Both the position numbers and the translations under genes were made by a program. DNA of 38,595 nt from Candidatus Bathyarchaeota archaeon (GTDB taxonomy: Archaea > Thermoproteota > Bathyarchaeia > Bathyarchaeales > Bathyarchaeaceae), in assembly GCA_030608565.1 (NCBI GenBank), contig JAUWDY010000018.1, positions 1 through 38,595 on the forward strand, read 5' to 3'. Below, one piece after another: positions 7,593-14,949 of the stretch. Numbering within the stretch: the first letter of the stretch is position 1; each line of letters begins with the position of its first letter. The notes beneath the pieces are model-generated. The model searched no databases, was not told the DNA's origin, and was given only the letters and a program-made list of their open reading frames with translations.

Positions 7593-9314
7593 TTATCTAC
7601 GCCTCTGAATGTACTTGAACTTCCTGTCCCCAATCGTCTTTTCCGTGATTTCGTATTCATCGCTATGATTGCTAACAAACTTCTTTATTCTCTGCCGTGC
7701 AGCTTCTTTACTCAAACCAAATCCTTCGTTAATAGCCTTCACCAGATCGCCGTGATAAATCCCTGTTTCACCGATTTTCTCCCGCACAAATTTGTCGAAA
7801 CTTTCCCATGGAATCAAACACATCACCTCCTCGTCATCTTTTTCAAACGTCACATCTCTAACTTCAAATTCTACCTGAATCTCACGGGGGATCAAACCGA
7901 AAACGTAAATCCTCCTTTGACGTAGCGCAGGCCTCACGCGGTGTATAGCCTGATACATTTCATACTCCTCAACCATCCGTCGAAAATTTTCTAGGTCAGG
8001 ATCAGCATATCTGTATCCGCCGTCAAATTGTTTTACAGCTTCTGTTGCCCAAGATTTTCGATGGTAGAATTTCTCAAAGTTCTTGACCAAGCCTTCAATG
8101 TTCACTTTGTAGGTGCCGATAACAATGAGTACGTCACAGTGTTCAAGTTTATTGCTCCCACGTAGATTGCCAAAATCCAGAGATATTATGTGGGCATAAT
8201 GTCCCGCTGGGGTTGGGAGGAAATCGGCTAAGCCAGCATTTTTGGGCTTGATTATTCCAACTTTCAGTTCGGAAAGTGGCTTCTCCTGAGATAAGAGAAT
8301 TGTTTCAATCCGTTGTCTGATTATTTGTCTTTCACGTCTGTTCTTGGTTATTGACGTGGTCGTTGGAAACCAAGCATCTGAATATTTTGGGCTTCTAACG
8401 CGAAATACAATGGATTTTGCGATAGGCTGGTCGAGAGTCATTCTTTCGTAGTGAAGTTTGATCGGTTCGCCATGTTCTTTCTGGAAGCTCTTGGTTAGCA
8501 TCTCTAGAAAGGCGTTGTTAATCTGCGCTCCAACAATAATGACTTCTCTATTCTTTTCCATCGACAACTCGAAAATTGGCATTAGAATAGGAACGGAAAA
8601 CTCCTCTTGCCATCCATAAATTCTAGACAATCTGTACCAGTCGAGAAGTTGTACGGGGTCAATTTGAAGTAGTACGTTACGCGCAGCTTCTTTTGAGAGT
8701 TCGCTTCCTTCCTTGAGTAGTCTCTGCAAGCCTTTTTTTAGTCTAGGTTCTATCGTGTAAAGTACGTAGCGTTTGAGACTCTCGCTTTGTGCTTCAAAAA
8801 GCTCTTCTAAAGTGTTGTAGTCGGATGCGTTCAAGTTGCAGAGTTGATGTACATAGTTCCTCATGGTTGTAAGGTGAGGCAAGTCGCTTTTCATCAATAC
8901 GACGTCGTCAACTACTACTAGGTCAGGGTCATATTTCTTGACGTGCGCAGTGAATAGGTAAGTGGCAGGAGCAATCACGATATTTGCTGGGTTTTGAAAT
9001 TGTTCTTTGTGCTTGCATTCCTTAGGGGATATGAGTTTCAATGATTGACATAATTGACATATCCAACGAGTGGGAGCGTTGACTTCAAGCATTGTTCTTA
9101 TTGGCTCTTCATGTTTCAACGGGCAAATGAGCTTCATACCATACCAGTGAGTGACTTCCAATCCTCCAAGGAAATTCTCACGCTCGTCAAGCTGTTTGTG
9201 AGAAGTGATGAGGTAGATCTTCTTCTTGTCAGGATTGCTTCTGAGCAGCTCATCAATTGTCTTTGTTTTCCCGACGCCAGGAATTCCAGTGATAATCTTG
9301 ATTTCATTGGTCAT
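7593..9314 (-). CDS. P-loop ATPase, XPD/DinG-like with four-Cys insert and C-terminal winged helix
   Basis: 573 residues. Walker A is GIPGVGKT (residues 10-17); a Walker B-like DLVVVDDVV is at 131-139. Between them lie Cys64, Cys86, Cys89 and Cys100 (C-x21-C-x2-C-x10-C), followed by Q-x-x-N-P-A-N-I-V-I-A-P-A-T-Y-L. This is the order seen around the iron-sulphur cluster of XPD/DinG helicases. Near residue 455 is YQAIHRVRPALRQRRIYVF, resembling helicase motif VI (Q-x-x-x-R-x-x-R). The last ~75 residues (FDKFVREKIGETGIYHGDLV..., SKEAARQRIKKFVS) form a probable winged helix. I infer a replicative or recombination helicase of the integrated element. A zinc site instead of Fe-S is possible. Its ATG overlaps the stop of the upstream gene (ATGA). 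Confidence 0.7.
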   Translation of the reverse strand: MTNEIKIITGIPGVGKTKTIDELLRSNPDKKKIYLITSHKQLDERENFLGGLEVTHWYGMKLICPLKHEEPIRTMLEVNAPTRWICQLCQSLKLISPKECKHKEQFQNPANIVIAPATYLFTAHVKKYDPDLVVVDDVVLMKSDLPHLTTMRNYVHQLCNLNASDYNTLEELFEAQSESLKRYVLYTIEPRLKKGLQRLLKEGSELSKEAARNVLLQIDPVQLLDWYRLSRIYGWQEEFSVPILMPIFELSMEKNREVIIVGAQINNAFLEMLTKSFQKEHGEPIKLHYERMTLDQPIAKSIVFRVRSPKYSDAWFPTTTSITKNRRERQIIRQRIETILLSQEKPLSELKVGIIKPKNAGLADFLPTPAGHYAHIISLDFGNLRGSNKLEHCDVLIVIGTYKVNIEGLVKNFEKFYHRKSWATEAVKQFDGGYRYADPDLENFRRMVEEYEMYQAIHRVRPALRQRRIYVFGLIPREIQVEFEVRDVTFEKDDEEVMCLIPWESFDKFVREKIGETGIYHGDLVKAINEGFGLSKEAARQRIKKFVSNHSDEYEITEKTIGDRKFKYIQRRR

Positions 9315-9508
9315 TTCTCCTTCACCTGTGCCAACGGTGCAACTCCTTCTCTATCTCCGACCGAAAGCTCACGCTCTTCCATTAAATCCGCATAAAGATA
9401 TGTCCAGTTCAAGTCCTCTAACAGTTCCCTAAAAGTTTTCTTCCGCGTTGAGGAATGATCTATTGAGGTTACCCGCCTCCCTTTTTTTGTCAAATCATGT
9501 TTCAGCAC
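9311..9508 (-). CDS. Small unknown protein coupled to the ATPase
   Basis: 65 residues from GTG 9508 (MLKHDLTKKGRRVTSIDHSS), ending in an ATGA overlap with the ATPase start, which implies translational coupling. It has a basic N-terminus and an acidic central helix (TFRELLEDLNWTYLYADLMEER). No family is recognised. A start at TTG 9493 is an alternative, with AGGTG about ten bases upstream. Position alone suggests it assists or regulates the ATPase. Confidence 0.55.
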   Translation of the reverse strand: MLKHDLTKKGRRVTSIDHSSTRKKTFRELLEDLNWTYLYADLMEERELSVGDREGVAPLAQVKEK

Positions 9509-9518
9509 CTAGTGGCGA

Positions 9519-9812
9519 TTAGGATTTAGCTAGGTCTTGTAACAATCGCAGAAATTTTACTTCCCTGCTCTTTGGATTGTTCATATAGCCGTTTTTCACA
9601 GCGAAGTCATAAAATTCCAGAAGTTTCCTCGCTTCCTTTGGAGATAGGATTTTTCTTGATTGCGTTAGGTGATCTTGGTATTGCTCTACAAGGACTATCG
9701 CATAACCCCAGCAGTTTGGGCATTGTGTCTGACGAGGTATGTTGGCAGAGCTGAATTTTGTGAGCCACTTGTGTCCACAGCTAAAGCACATAGCCATATT
9801 TCTCTTGCTCAT
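9519..9812 (-). CDS. Zinc-ribbon protein of the integrated element
   Basis: 97 residues. A four-cysteine zinc ribbon is clear at the N-terminus: CFSCGHKW (Cys9, Cys12) and CPNCWG. The rest is helical (KEARKLLEFYDFAVKNGYM, VKFLRLLQDLAKS). Small ribbon proteins of this kind are common first genes of archaeal virus and plasmid operons and usually bind DNA. It is the promoter-proximal gene of the block running 9812 to 4798; ten bases separate it from the next gene. The upstream region 9830-9860 is AT-rich, as expected for a promoter. Confidence 0.7.
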   Translation of the reverse strand: MSKRNMAMCFSCGHKWLTKFSSANIPRQTQCPNCWGYAIVLVEQYQDHLTQSRKILSPKEARKLLEFYDFAVKNGYMNNPKSREVKFLRLLQDLAKS

Positions 9813-9945
9813 AATTAACCCTAGTCATAATTTAATGATGCTCATTAATAACTTTGATTTATGTTTTCCTCTAAAAACGAAACAAGCCTTAAACCTCAAA
9901 GAGCATGCATGCTAAAACACACAATTTGAATAGAGGTGAGAAAGG

Positions 9946-10344
9946 TTGACAGCAAAAGAATTTACGCTTACTCTGCACTTCGTGTCCTGTCGTCTCCCAA
10001 GTCTGTTATATCCCATATTCACTGAGCACCTGCATCCTGAAATGCAAGCCCTGTATCGCAAAAAGAAAATCGTTAAGGAAAAGGAAGTGGTAGGTATCAT
10101 GTTCAATGTGAAAAAGCCAGTGGAAATAGGGCGAAAACTAAAAGAAATGGCTCTTTATCAGGTAAAGGTGAGTTATCTACGGAAAAACCTATACCTCTAC
10201 TTACCTACAGGTGAAGCCCGCCATTTCCGATTGAAGAAAGGAGATGTCAAAATCAAGTGCGAGCTCAAGGGCAACTGGTTTAAACTCTACTATCCTAGAG
10301 CAAAAAGATTATGTACGATTGAGTCTTTCTTCACGAAGGCATAA
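9946..10344 (+). CDS. Unknown 132-residue basic protein
   Basis: Starts at TTG 9946, with AGGTGA at 9934-9939 placed six bases upstream, which fixes the start. The N-terminus (MTAKEFTLTLHFVSCRLPSL) looks like a beta strand followed by a hydrophobic turn. The C-terminal half is rich in Lys/Tyr and beta-prone (ARHFRLKKGDVKIKCELKGN, WFKLYYPRAKRLCTIESFF). No family is recognised. It is divergent from the element operon and convergent with the polymerase X gene, and may belong to the accessory region rather than to the core chromosome. Confidence 0.6.
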   Translation: MTAKEFTLTLHFVSCRLPSLLYPIFTEHLHPEMQALYRKKKIVKEKEVVGIMFNVKKPVEIGRKLKEMALYQVKVSYLRKNLYLYLPTGEARHFRLKKGDVKIKCELKGNWFKLYYPRAKRLCTIESFFTKA

Positions 10345-10366
10345 TAGGACTCAGAAATCATCGAAG

Positions 10367-10828
10367 CTAATCCCTTTCCTCTGGCGCAACATAGGGTAAG
10401 TCTAGAGCCTCAAAAATCTCCTTCTCTGTTGACGCAATCACTTCACCGTTCTTTGTCAATCCGCTATGGCTTAATTTCAAACCTTTCTTCTGCGCGATCA
10501 TTGAAAGCTTAATGTTATGTTCTGCCGAGCCTGTCCTAATCAAAACGAGCGTTCCCCATGTTTCAGGTGTGGCGAGATAGAGGTCGATCTGTTCACCTTT
10601 GTAAGCCACTCGTTTCACTTGTTTTCCGTCAATGCTGATTTTGGAGATTTTTCTGAGCTTAAGCGTGAAGTCCCACCAGCGTTCAGGTTTGATCAAGAGG
10701 ACAAGATCAATATCCTTCACTTCTGGTTTGCGTCTCCGAATAGAACCAACGATCTTGACTTTCTCACAGTACTCGGCTATTTCGTTTATGAACTGCTCAG
10801 CTAACCGTTGTGCTTCTTCTAATTGCAT
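10367..10828 (-). CDS. Minimal family X DNA polymerase/nucleotidyltransferase
   Basis: 153 residues. The nucleotidyltransferase motif is complete: VGSIRRRKPEVKDIDLVLLI (Gly28-Ser29, Asp39 and Asp41) and the third carboxylate Asp82 in QIDLYLA. It is followed by the family X thumb signature RTGSAEHNIKLSMIAQKKG and the ending TEKEIFEALDLPYVAPEERD. It lacks the N-terminal 8-kDa helix-hairpin-helix domain and the PHP domain common in larger prokaryotic PolX, so it resembles palm-plus-thumb minimal forms. Base-excision or end-joining gap filling is the usual role. Its promoter and first eight codons are duplicated 2,920 bp to the right. Confidence 0.85.
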   Translation of the reverse strand: MQLEEAQRLAEQFINEIAEYCEKVKIVGSIRRRKPEVKDIDLVLLIKPERWWDFTLKLRKISKISIDGKQVKRVAYKGEQIDLYLATPETWGTLVLIRTGSAEHNIKLSMIAQKKGLKLSHSGLTKNGEVIASTEKEIFEALDLPYVAPEERD

Positions 10829-10907
10829 ATCTAAATTTTACGGGGAATGATTTAAAGTTCCTTTTATCATGTACTAAATATACGTATTATCTCCGGATGC
10901 ATGCATG
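10804..10907. repeat. polX: Direct repeat copy 1 (polX promoter and first codons)
   Basis: This 104-bp stretch aligns without gaps to 13724-13827, exactly 2,920 bp away and in the same orientation, at roughly 80 per cent identity; the first 33 bases are identical. It contains the polX start and its upstream region (TTTATCATG, TATACGTATTAT). The two copies bracket the NUDIX, dUTPase-like and SIR2 genes. Confidence 0.8.
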
Positions 10908-10947
10908 GCTAGAAGAATGATCTATCGTAGGGACATACACATGCATA
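10897..10947. repeat. Paired alternating purine-pyrimidine tracts
   Basis: ATGCATGCATG (10897-10907) and ACATACACATGCATA (10933-10947), between the polX promoter and the end of the dUTPase-like gene. The second ends two bases before that stop codon. Confidence 0.6.
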
Positions 10948-10949
10948 AG

Positions 10950-11687
10950 CTAATCGCTTTTCAAAAGGGCATTAAGGATCCAAAACAATGATGAAGAGAA
11001 TGCTACAAACAGAGCGACTTCACCCTCATTCACGCCTACAGACAGGTAAAGATGCAGAAGATAGAGTAATGGAATTAATAAGCCTGATATCTTTAAAATG
11101 TTGAAAAGAAGTTTTTTGCCAATGCGTTTTGGTGGTAAACTCCATTCTTCCAAAAGGAATGTGATATGTTTATTTGGGTCTTTTTCACAAATCTGTGTAG
11201 CAGGCTTTTCGTTCTTGAAAAAAATCACCGTGCAAAACGGCTGTTCCCTTTTAAGCGTGACACTTCTCTTTGAATGATTAGTTAATGTAACTACCATCTT
11301 TCCTTTATAGTCAGGGTCCAGAGATGTAGAAATATGAGATAGCCCTTTTTCTGCAATCGAAACTTTTGACACCAATATGCCAGAATATTCCCGATTTTGG
11401 GGCATCCCAATAAATTCCTCTGTTTCGATTGCTACAATTTCATTATGTTTTATCGTAATCCTACTGTTCCTCTTTAGACGATTAGACTTCGCTTGTGGTC
11501 GCGTAAGTCTAGTAGACATCTTCAGATAGCGCTCACCAACCCTCAAATCATATCCGACTGGTGTGAGGCATGGCCTATGAAAGGGAGCTATCAACAATTT
11601 CTCTTGTTGGGTATCAGGATCCTGCATCCAATCTCTTTTGGCGTTTATTAGAATCTCATCTATTGATGTGTCCGTAAGTAGTGTCAT
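10950..11687 (-). CDS. dUTPase/dCTP deaminase-fold protein with C-terminal membrane anchor
   Basis: 245 residues from ATG 11687, which overlaps the upstream stop as ATGA. The dUTPase/DCD beta-fold is recognisable: PVGYDLRVGERYLKM (residues ~43-57), GILVSKVSIAEKGL, the substrate-loop equivalent STSLDPDYKGKMVVTLTNHS, and REQPFCTVIFF. The C-terminal 55 residues carry two hydrophobic helices (LLFNILKISGLLIPLLYLLH and VALFVAFSSSLFWILNALL), which would tether it to the membrane. Ordinary dUTPases and DCDs are soluble, so this is unusual. The catalytic identity (dUTP hydrolysis, dCTP deamination, or only nucleotide sensing) cannot be read with confidence. It is translationally coupled to a NUDIX gene, suggesting a joint role in nucleotide-based control or defence. 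Confidence 0.75.
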   Translation of the reverse strand: MTLLTDTSIDEILINAKRDWMQDPDTQQEKLLIAPFHRPCLTPVGYDLRVGERYLKMSTRLTRPQAKSNRLKRNSRITIKHNEIVAIETEEFIGMPQNREYSGILVSKVSIAEKGLSHISTSLDPDYKGKMVVTLTNHSKRSVTLKREQPFCTVIFFKNEKPATQICEKDPNKHITFLLEEWSLPPKRIGKKLLFNILKISGLLIPLLYLLHLYLSVGVNEGEVALFVAFSSSLFWILNALLKSD

Positions 11688-12373
11688 TTCACAAGCCCCC
11701 TTGTACGCTTGTGAAGAAAATCTATTAACAATTGTGACCACGCTTCAAAACTTGATCGTTTTCTTTTCAGATGCTCGAGATCCATAAATTCCATTTTGCT
11801 CAATCCTTTTCCCTTTCGGAAAACTTTCGGCTCTTCGACTTCCAGCATCCACACTAAGCCAAAATGTACAAGACCCACCACATTGGAGTCGTCATTAACG
11901 AAGCAAAGGAGTTCAGGTCCCCTTACTATTTTAGACTGGATATTCACTTCCTCCTTGATCTCACGCCAAACTCCGCGAATAATAAAATCCAAGCCTCTGC
12001 TTTTATTGTACTGCGAGTGTGTGTGTAGTTGGCGTTGATTCTTATCCCCGACATTTACATGACCTCCTACTCCCAACGAGTATTTGTTATGTAATCTCTC
12101 TTCTCGGCTTTTCTCGGTTCTTTTGTAGATCAGATATAACTGCTCCGCTTTGATGAGTATATATACTACTAATTGTTTGTAATCATAGTTCTTCTCAGCC
12201 TTTGACCGAGAGAGCAACTCTAGGTTATCCAAGATGTCTTCCCACAATTGCACATCGTAGAAAGTCCTCTGATTGGAGATAGGATATTTTGAGAGGATGC
12301 TTCTTCTAAAGCATAATAGTTCTTCTTCGTTACGTGCTATTTTCGCACTTTTGAACATTTTCTCTTCTGCCAT
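11684..12373 (-). CDS. NUDIX hydrolase (COG4112-like)
   Basis: 229 residues. The NUDIX box is present but interrupted: LGVGGHVNVGD, then about 19 extra residues (KNQRQLHTHSQYNKSRGLDF), then IIRGVWREIKEEVNI. The REIKEE core that binds Mg2+ is intact; Asp replaces the usual first Glu. A similar insertion occurs in COG4112-type phosphoesterases. The N-terminal half (residues 1-90) is a helical/beta extension. The family cleaves nucleoside diphosphates linked to another moiety. It is first in a two-gene operon with the membrane-anchored dUTPase-like protein (ATGA overlap) and divergent from a SIR2-like gene across ~140 bp. Confidence 0.82.
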   Translation of the reverse strand: MAEEKMFKSAKIARNEEELLCFRRSILSKYPISNQRTFYDVQLWEDILDNLELLSRSKAEKNYDYKQLVVYILIKAEQLYLIYKRTEKSREERLHNKYSLGVGGHVNVGDKNQRQLHTHSQYNKSRGLDFIIRGVWREIKEEVNIQSKIVRGPELLCFVNDDSNVVGLVHFGLVWMLEVEEPKVFRKGKGLSKMEFMDLEHLKRKRSSFEAWSQLLIDFLHKRTRGLVK

Positions 12374-12419
12374 AAGTTAAATGGTTTTAGTGAGAAATAT
12401 CTTTTACGGGACAAGTATT

Positions 12420-12441
12420 GCATGCAACTAACCGAACTTCA
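12420..12441. repeat. Short direct repeat, left copy, flanking the SIR2 gene
   Basis: GCATGCAACTAACCGAACTT plus two more bases; the right copy is at 13649-13671 with a single extra A. Both begin with GCATGC. Read on the minus strand each copy ends in Lys-Phe-Gly-stop, the C-terminus of a small zinc-ribbon fragment better preserved at the right copy. The repeats bracket the SIR2-like gene and imply insertion or recombination here. Confidence 0.6.
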
Positions 12442-12515
12442 AATGCAGGCGCGCTAAAGCAAATTCCTCTGTTTTAAAATAGCGAAAATTAAACATACAA
12501 CTAAGAGTACATATT

Positions 12516-13643
12516 TTGCAGGGTTTGAGATTGATTGTATTCCTTGGAGCAGGTGCCTCGAATGTTTTCGGGATTCCAACAATGCCAGGGTTCATCAATA
12601 CGTTTGACAGGGAAAAAAGTTGGGGCCAAGGATTTCAACACACACATATACGCGGATTTTACAATGGAATAAAGAGTAGGTTCAGCGAAGATGAATTTGA
12701 CCTTGAAGTTCTGATGACAATATTAGAAGACCTAGCTAAGAAGGGAAAAGACCTTTTCAAGACAGTTTCACCACAGACGACTGATTTCCTCTTTAGAACG
12801 TCACGCAAGGAAGCACTTCGCTATATAAACAACAAAGGGATTAAAGTGCTCGCGGAAGAACTGCTGACAAAACTCAAACAGATCATTCGCAAGGAATGCC
12901 GTAATGCTGTGGAAAGGAGCAAACAAGTTGACAACATTCTCTCTAAGTATGATCAATTGTTCAAGATTCTCTCAGACCCACGAATAGTAATGGAAATGGT
13001 CTCAGGAGATGGCGCGGTAAAATATCCCTCTGACTTGAAGATAATCACCACAAACTGGGATAACTGTGTGGAGACGTATTTCAACAGGCGCCAAATAGAA
13101 TTCTCGAACGGAATTGTTTTAAGGCGTGGGGAAAATGTCTTCGACATTAATTCATTTCAGGACAATGAAGCACTAGTCGGTATTTTCAAGCTACATGGTT
13201 CAGTAGACCTTTTTAGCAAAGCCGATAAGATCAGAAAGCTTTCAGCTTTTCCTGAGGGAAGAACTTCTTTTGGAGAGGAATTTGGAGACGAAGTAATGCG
13301 ATGGCCAATAGAGTTTGGGGGGTATAGAAGGATTATGGAAAGTCCCTATTTGGATCTGTTTCGACTGTTCCGCCAAAGAATAGAAAAAGACAGGATTTGG
13401 ATTCTGATCGGTTCCTCCTTTCGAGATATTTCAATTTGTTCCACAATGAATGATGTGGTAAGACTAAAAATACAGAGAAATTATCCCAAAGTTGTTTTCA
13501 TAAATCCCTCTGCACAAGCTGTAGTCAAAAGATTGAGAGAGTGGGATATGATCATTCTGGCTGATTTGATGGAGAAAAATATGATTGAAGAGCGATGGGG
13601 ATCAGATGCATGCAACACCAAATTGTCGAACTTCCTAAAATGA
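12516..13643 (+). CDS. SIR2-like domain protein, putative defence NADase
   Basis: 375 residues from TTG 12516. The SIR2_2-type fold is marked by IVFLGAGASNVFGIPTMPGF (GAGAS at 11-15), ITTNWDNCVE (residues 177-186) with the NAD-handling Asn, FKLHGSVD with the catalytic-type His227, and a late IGSSFRD. A helical insert occupies ~50-165. Proteins of this class are NAD-degrading effectors in many anti-phage systems rather than protein deacetylases; no zinc-binding Cys tetrad is present, in agreement. TATA-like TTTTAAAATA lies at 12472-12481. The gene stands between short direct repeats and is divergent from the NUDIX/dUTPase-like pair. NADase activity is inferred from the family. Confidence 0.8.
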   Translation: MQGLRLIVFLGAGASNVFGIPTMPGFINTFDREKSWGQGFQHTHIRGFYNGIKSRFSEDEFDLEVLMTILEDLAKKGKDLFKTVSPQTTDFLFRTSRKEALRYINNKGIKVLAEELLTKLKQIIRKECRNAVERSKQVDNILSKYDQLFKILSDPRIVMEMVSGDGAVKYPSDLKIITTNWDNCVETYFNRRQIEFSNGIVLRRGENVFDINSFQDNEALVGIFKLHGSVDLFSKADKIRKLSAFPEGRTSFGEEFGDEVMRWPIEFGGYRRIMESPYLDLFRLFRQRIEKDRIWILIGSSFRDISICSTMNDVVRLKIQRNYPKVVFINPSAQAVVKRLREWDMIILADLMEKNMIEERWGSDACNTKLSNFLK

Positions 13644-13648
13644 TGCAT

Positions 13649-13671
13649 GCATGCAAACTAACCGAACTTCA
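13649..13671. repeat. Short direct repeat, right copy, flanking the SIR2 gene
   Basis: Matches 12420-12441 apart from one inserted A. It begins six bases after the SIR2 stop codon, within an alternating GCATGCATGC tract (13643-13655). Confidence 0.6.
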
Positions 13672-13726
13672 TCTGTTTAAGCTCTTTCTCCTCGTAACCG
13701 CATATCCGACACCGCCACCGTTTACC
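13658..13726 (-). pseudogene. C-terminal fragment of a zinc-ribbon gene
   Basis: Minus-strand reading gives NGKRWRCRICGYEEKELKQM then KFG-stop (TAG at 13658-13660). The W-x-C-x-x-C-G-Y knuckle is typical of the second half of a zinc ribbon. Upstream the frame is closed, and the sequence fuses into the duplicated polX start, so this is a chimeric scar rather than a gene. Confidence 0.45.
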
Positions 13727-13827
13727 GTTGTGCTTCTTCTAATTGCATATCTAAATCTTGCTGTTGAGAGCATAAAGTTCCTTTTATCATGTGATAATTA
13801 TACGTATTGTCTCAATGTGCGCTGCAT
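13724..13827 (-). pseudogene. polX: Duplicated polX promoter and first codons (copy 2)
   Basis: Ungapped copy of 10804-10907. On the minus strand it encodes MQLEEAQR followed directly by a stop, then unrelated zinc-ribbon sequence. It shows that a recombination event carried the 5' end of polX to the far side of the NUDIX/SIR2 cassette. Confidence 0.7.
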
Positions 13828-13839
13828 GAGCTACAAGAA

Positions 13840-13885
13840 AGTATATAAATGAGTTTACAACACTCTACTCTTAGTAGAGAGATCT
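13840..13885 (+). promoter_or_regulatory. TATA-like box and hairpin upstream of the virus-like gene block
   Basis: GTATATAAATGAG at 13839-13851 is a good archaeal TATA box. It is followed by CTCTAC-TCTTA-GTAGAG, a perfect 6-bp stem at about 13863-13879, before the start codon at 13906. Spacing fits transcription starting near 13870-13875, so the hairpin would lie at the promoter or in the short leader. Confidence 0.45.
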
Positions 13886-13905
13886 AGACTAGAGCGTGAG
13901 CCGAG

Positions 13906-14949
13906 ATGACAGATTCAGTATTCGACGAAGAAAAGTCCTGGGGGTTCGTTCGTTTGAAGGACGCGACCCCATTCTCGCAGGAACGCGATAGGGATCATCT
14001 TGCCGTTCAATTCGAGATCTCAGGCCCCGAGGCTAGGGAAGCACTCGCCAGACAGCTATCTTGGTCTGCAGTTTGCAAAGCAGAGGAGAAAATGCGTCGC
14101 GAAGTCACAAAAATCCAAGAAGAGATAGACCAGCTGAAAAGGATACTCGCTCAGTCCTCTACCACGTCCTTCGCACGCCTCTCAGTGGAAGCTCGAATAA
14201 GGGAATTGGAAAATAAGCTGGAGCGAAAGAGCTTATACGTCCTAGCCACTTCACTGAAACGGACAAACAATAGTCGATCGCGTCGCCCTCATTTTCGTGA
14301 TCAAGAAGGTGAGCCAGATGATAGCAATTCAGCCTCTGACCAGACTGTGGACAGCCTTCTCAGTGACATCTTCTTCGCTCACTATGTGGAAGGACATACC
14401 TACTGGCGTGCCGTCCACGTTCGCATAACGCGCTCAAACCAGATAGAAAGTGAAAGGACTGAATCGAGTTCCACAAAGGTACAGGGTTCCTTCATCCACT
14501 TCAGCAAGGATGCATTATCACACTTTCAAAACTGCCCTCTACCGCCACTAGTACTAGTCAGCCCAATAAGCCGCACCCACGAGAGAAACATCAATCTGTT
14601 GGCGAAAGGGTGCTTCGCCTGCAGCTCTCCATATATTCACGAACCAAATCTATCTGGAGGTCACATAGCATGGAAAAAGCCAAAAGGATCATTGACAAGT
14701 GCATTGGGGCGTCACGAAGAGCCCACACCGCAGAAGCCAGTAGGCTCGCTAGACTGCTTCACAAGCTTTTCGAGTTCCTCCGGGAACATCCGGAATATGT
14801 GCCAAAAACCATGTCAGCACTCTTCAAGCTCTACAGAAGCATTCTCGCAGGAGACTATACCGCGGCAATTGACTTGGCATACCTCATCCTCACCCTTGTC
14901 AAACATCTTAGAAAGAAGTGAAGACCTTCATTGCGGGGAGATGAATTGA
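13906..14949 (+). CDS. Unknown protein with coiled coil; 3' part doubtful
   Basis: Starts at ATG 13906 (MTDSVFDEEKSWGFVRLKDA). Residues ~55-130 are a strong coiled coil (AEEKMRREVTKIQEEIDQL and later ARIRELENKLERK). A polar linker then leads to a more ordered region (HYVEGHTYWRAVHVRITRS, then VQGSFIHFSKDALSHFQNCP). The last ~90 residues are Ser/Pro-rich and overlap, in another frame, a better-looking gene at 14670-14921, so they may not be native. Either the genes overlap or a frameshift lies near 14600-14670. The base composition is more GC-rich than the neighbouring chromosome. No family is recognised; the context suggests a virus or plasmid. Confidence 0.5.
   Translation: MTDSVFDEEKSWGFVRLKDATPFSQERDRDHLAVQFEISGPEAREALARQLSWSAVCKAEEKMRREVTKIQEEIDQLKRILAQSSTTSFARLSVEARIRELENKLERKSLYVLATSLKRTNNSRSRRPHFRDQEGEPDDSNSASDQTVDSLLSDIFFAHYVEGHTYWRAVHVRITRSNQIESERTESSSTKVQGSFIHFSKDALSHFQNCPLPPLVLVSPISRTHERNINLLAKGCFACSSPYIHEPNLSGGHIAWKKPKGSLTSALGRHEEPTPQKPVGSLDCFTSFSSSSGNIRNMCQKPCQHSSSSTEAFSQETIPRQLTWHTSSSPLSNILERSEDLHCGEMN
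14670..14921 (+). CDS. Small helical protein of the virus-like block
   Basis: 83 residues from ATG 14670, supported by GGAGGT eight bases upstream (14656-14661). It is entirely helical: MEKAKRIIDKCIGASRRAHT, then RLARLLHKLFEFLREHPEYV, then a C-terminal hydrophobic helix (AAIDLAYLILTLVKHL) with a basic end. It lies inside the frame of the preceding coiled-coil gene but in another reading frame. The good ribosome-binding site and amphipathic pattern make this the more credible of the two here. Function unknown. Confidence 0.6.
   Translation: MEKAKRIIDKCIGASRRAHTAEASRLARLLHKLFEFLREHPEYVPKTMSALFKLYRSILAGDYTAAIDLAYLILTLVKHLRKK

Noticed and set aside
9912-10106. Minus-strand frame opposite the 132-residue gene
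   Set aside because: The plus-strand gene has AGGTGA at the right distance and better protein character.
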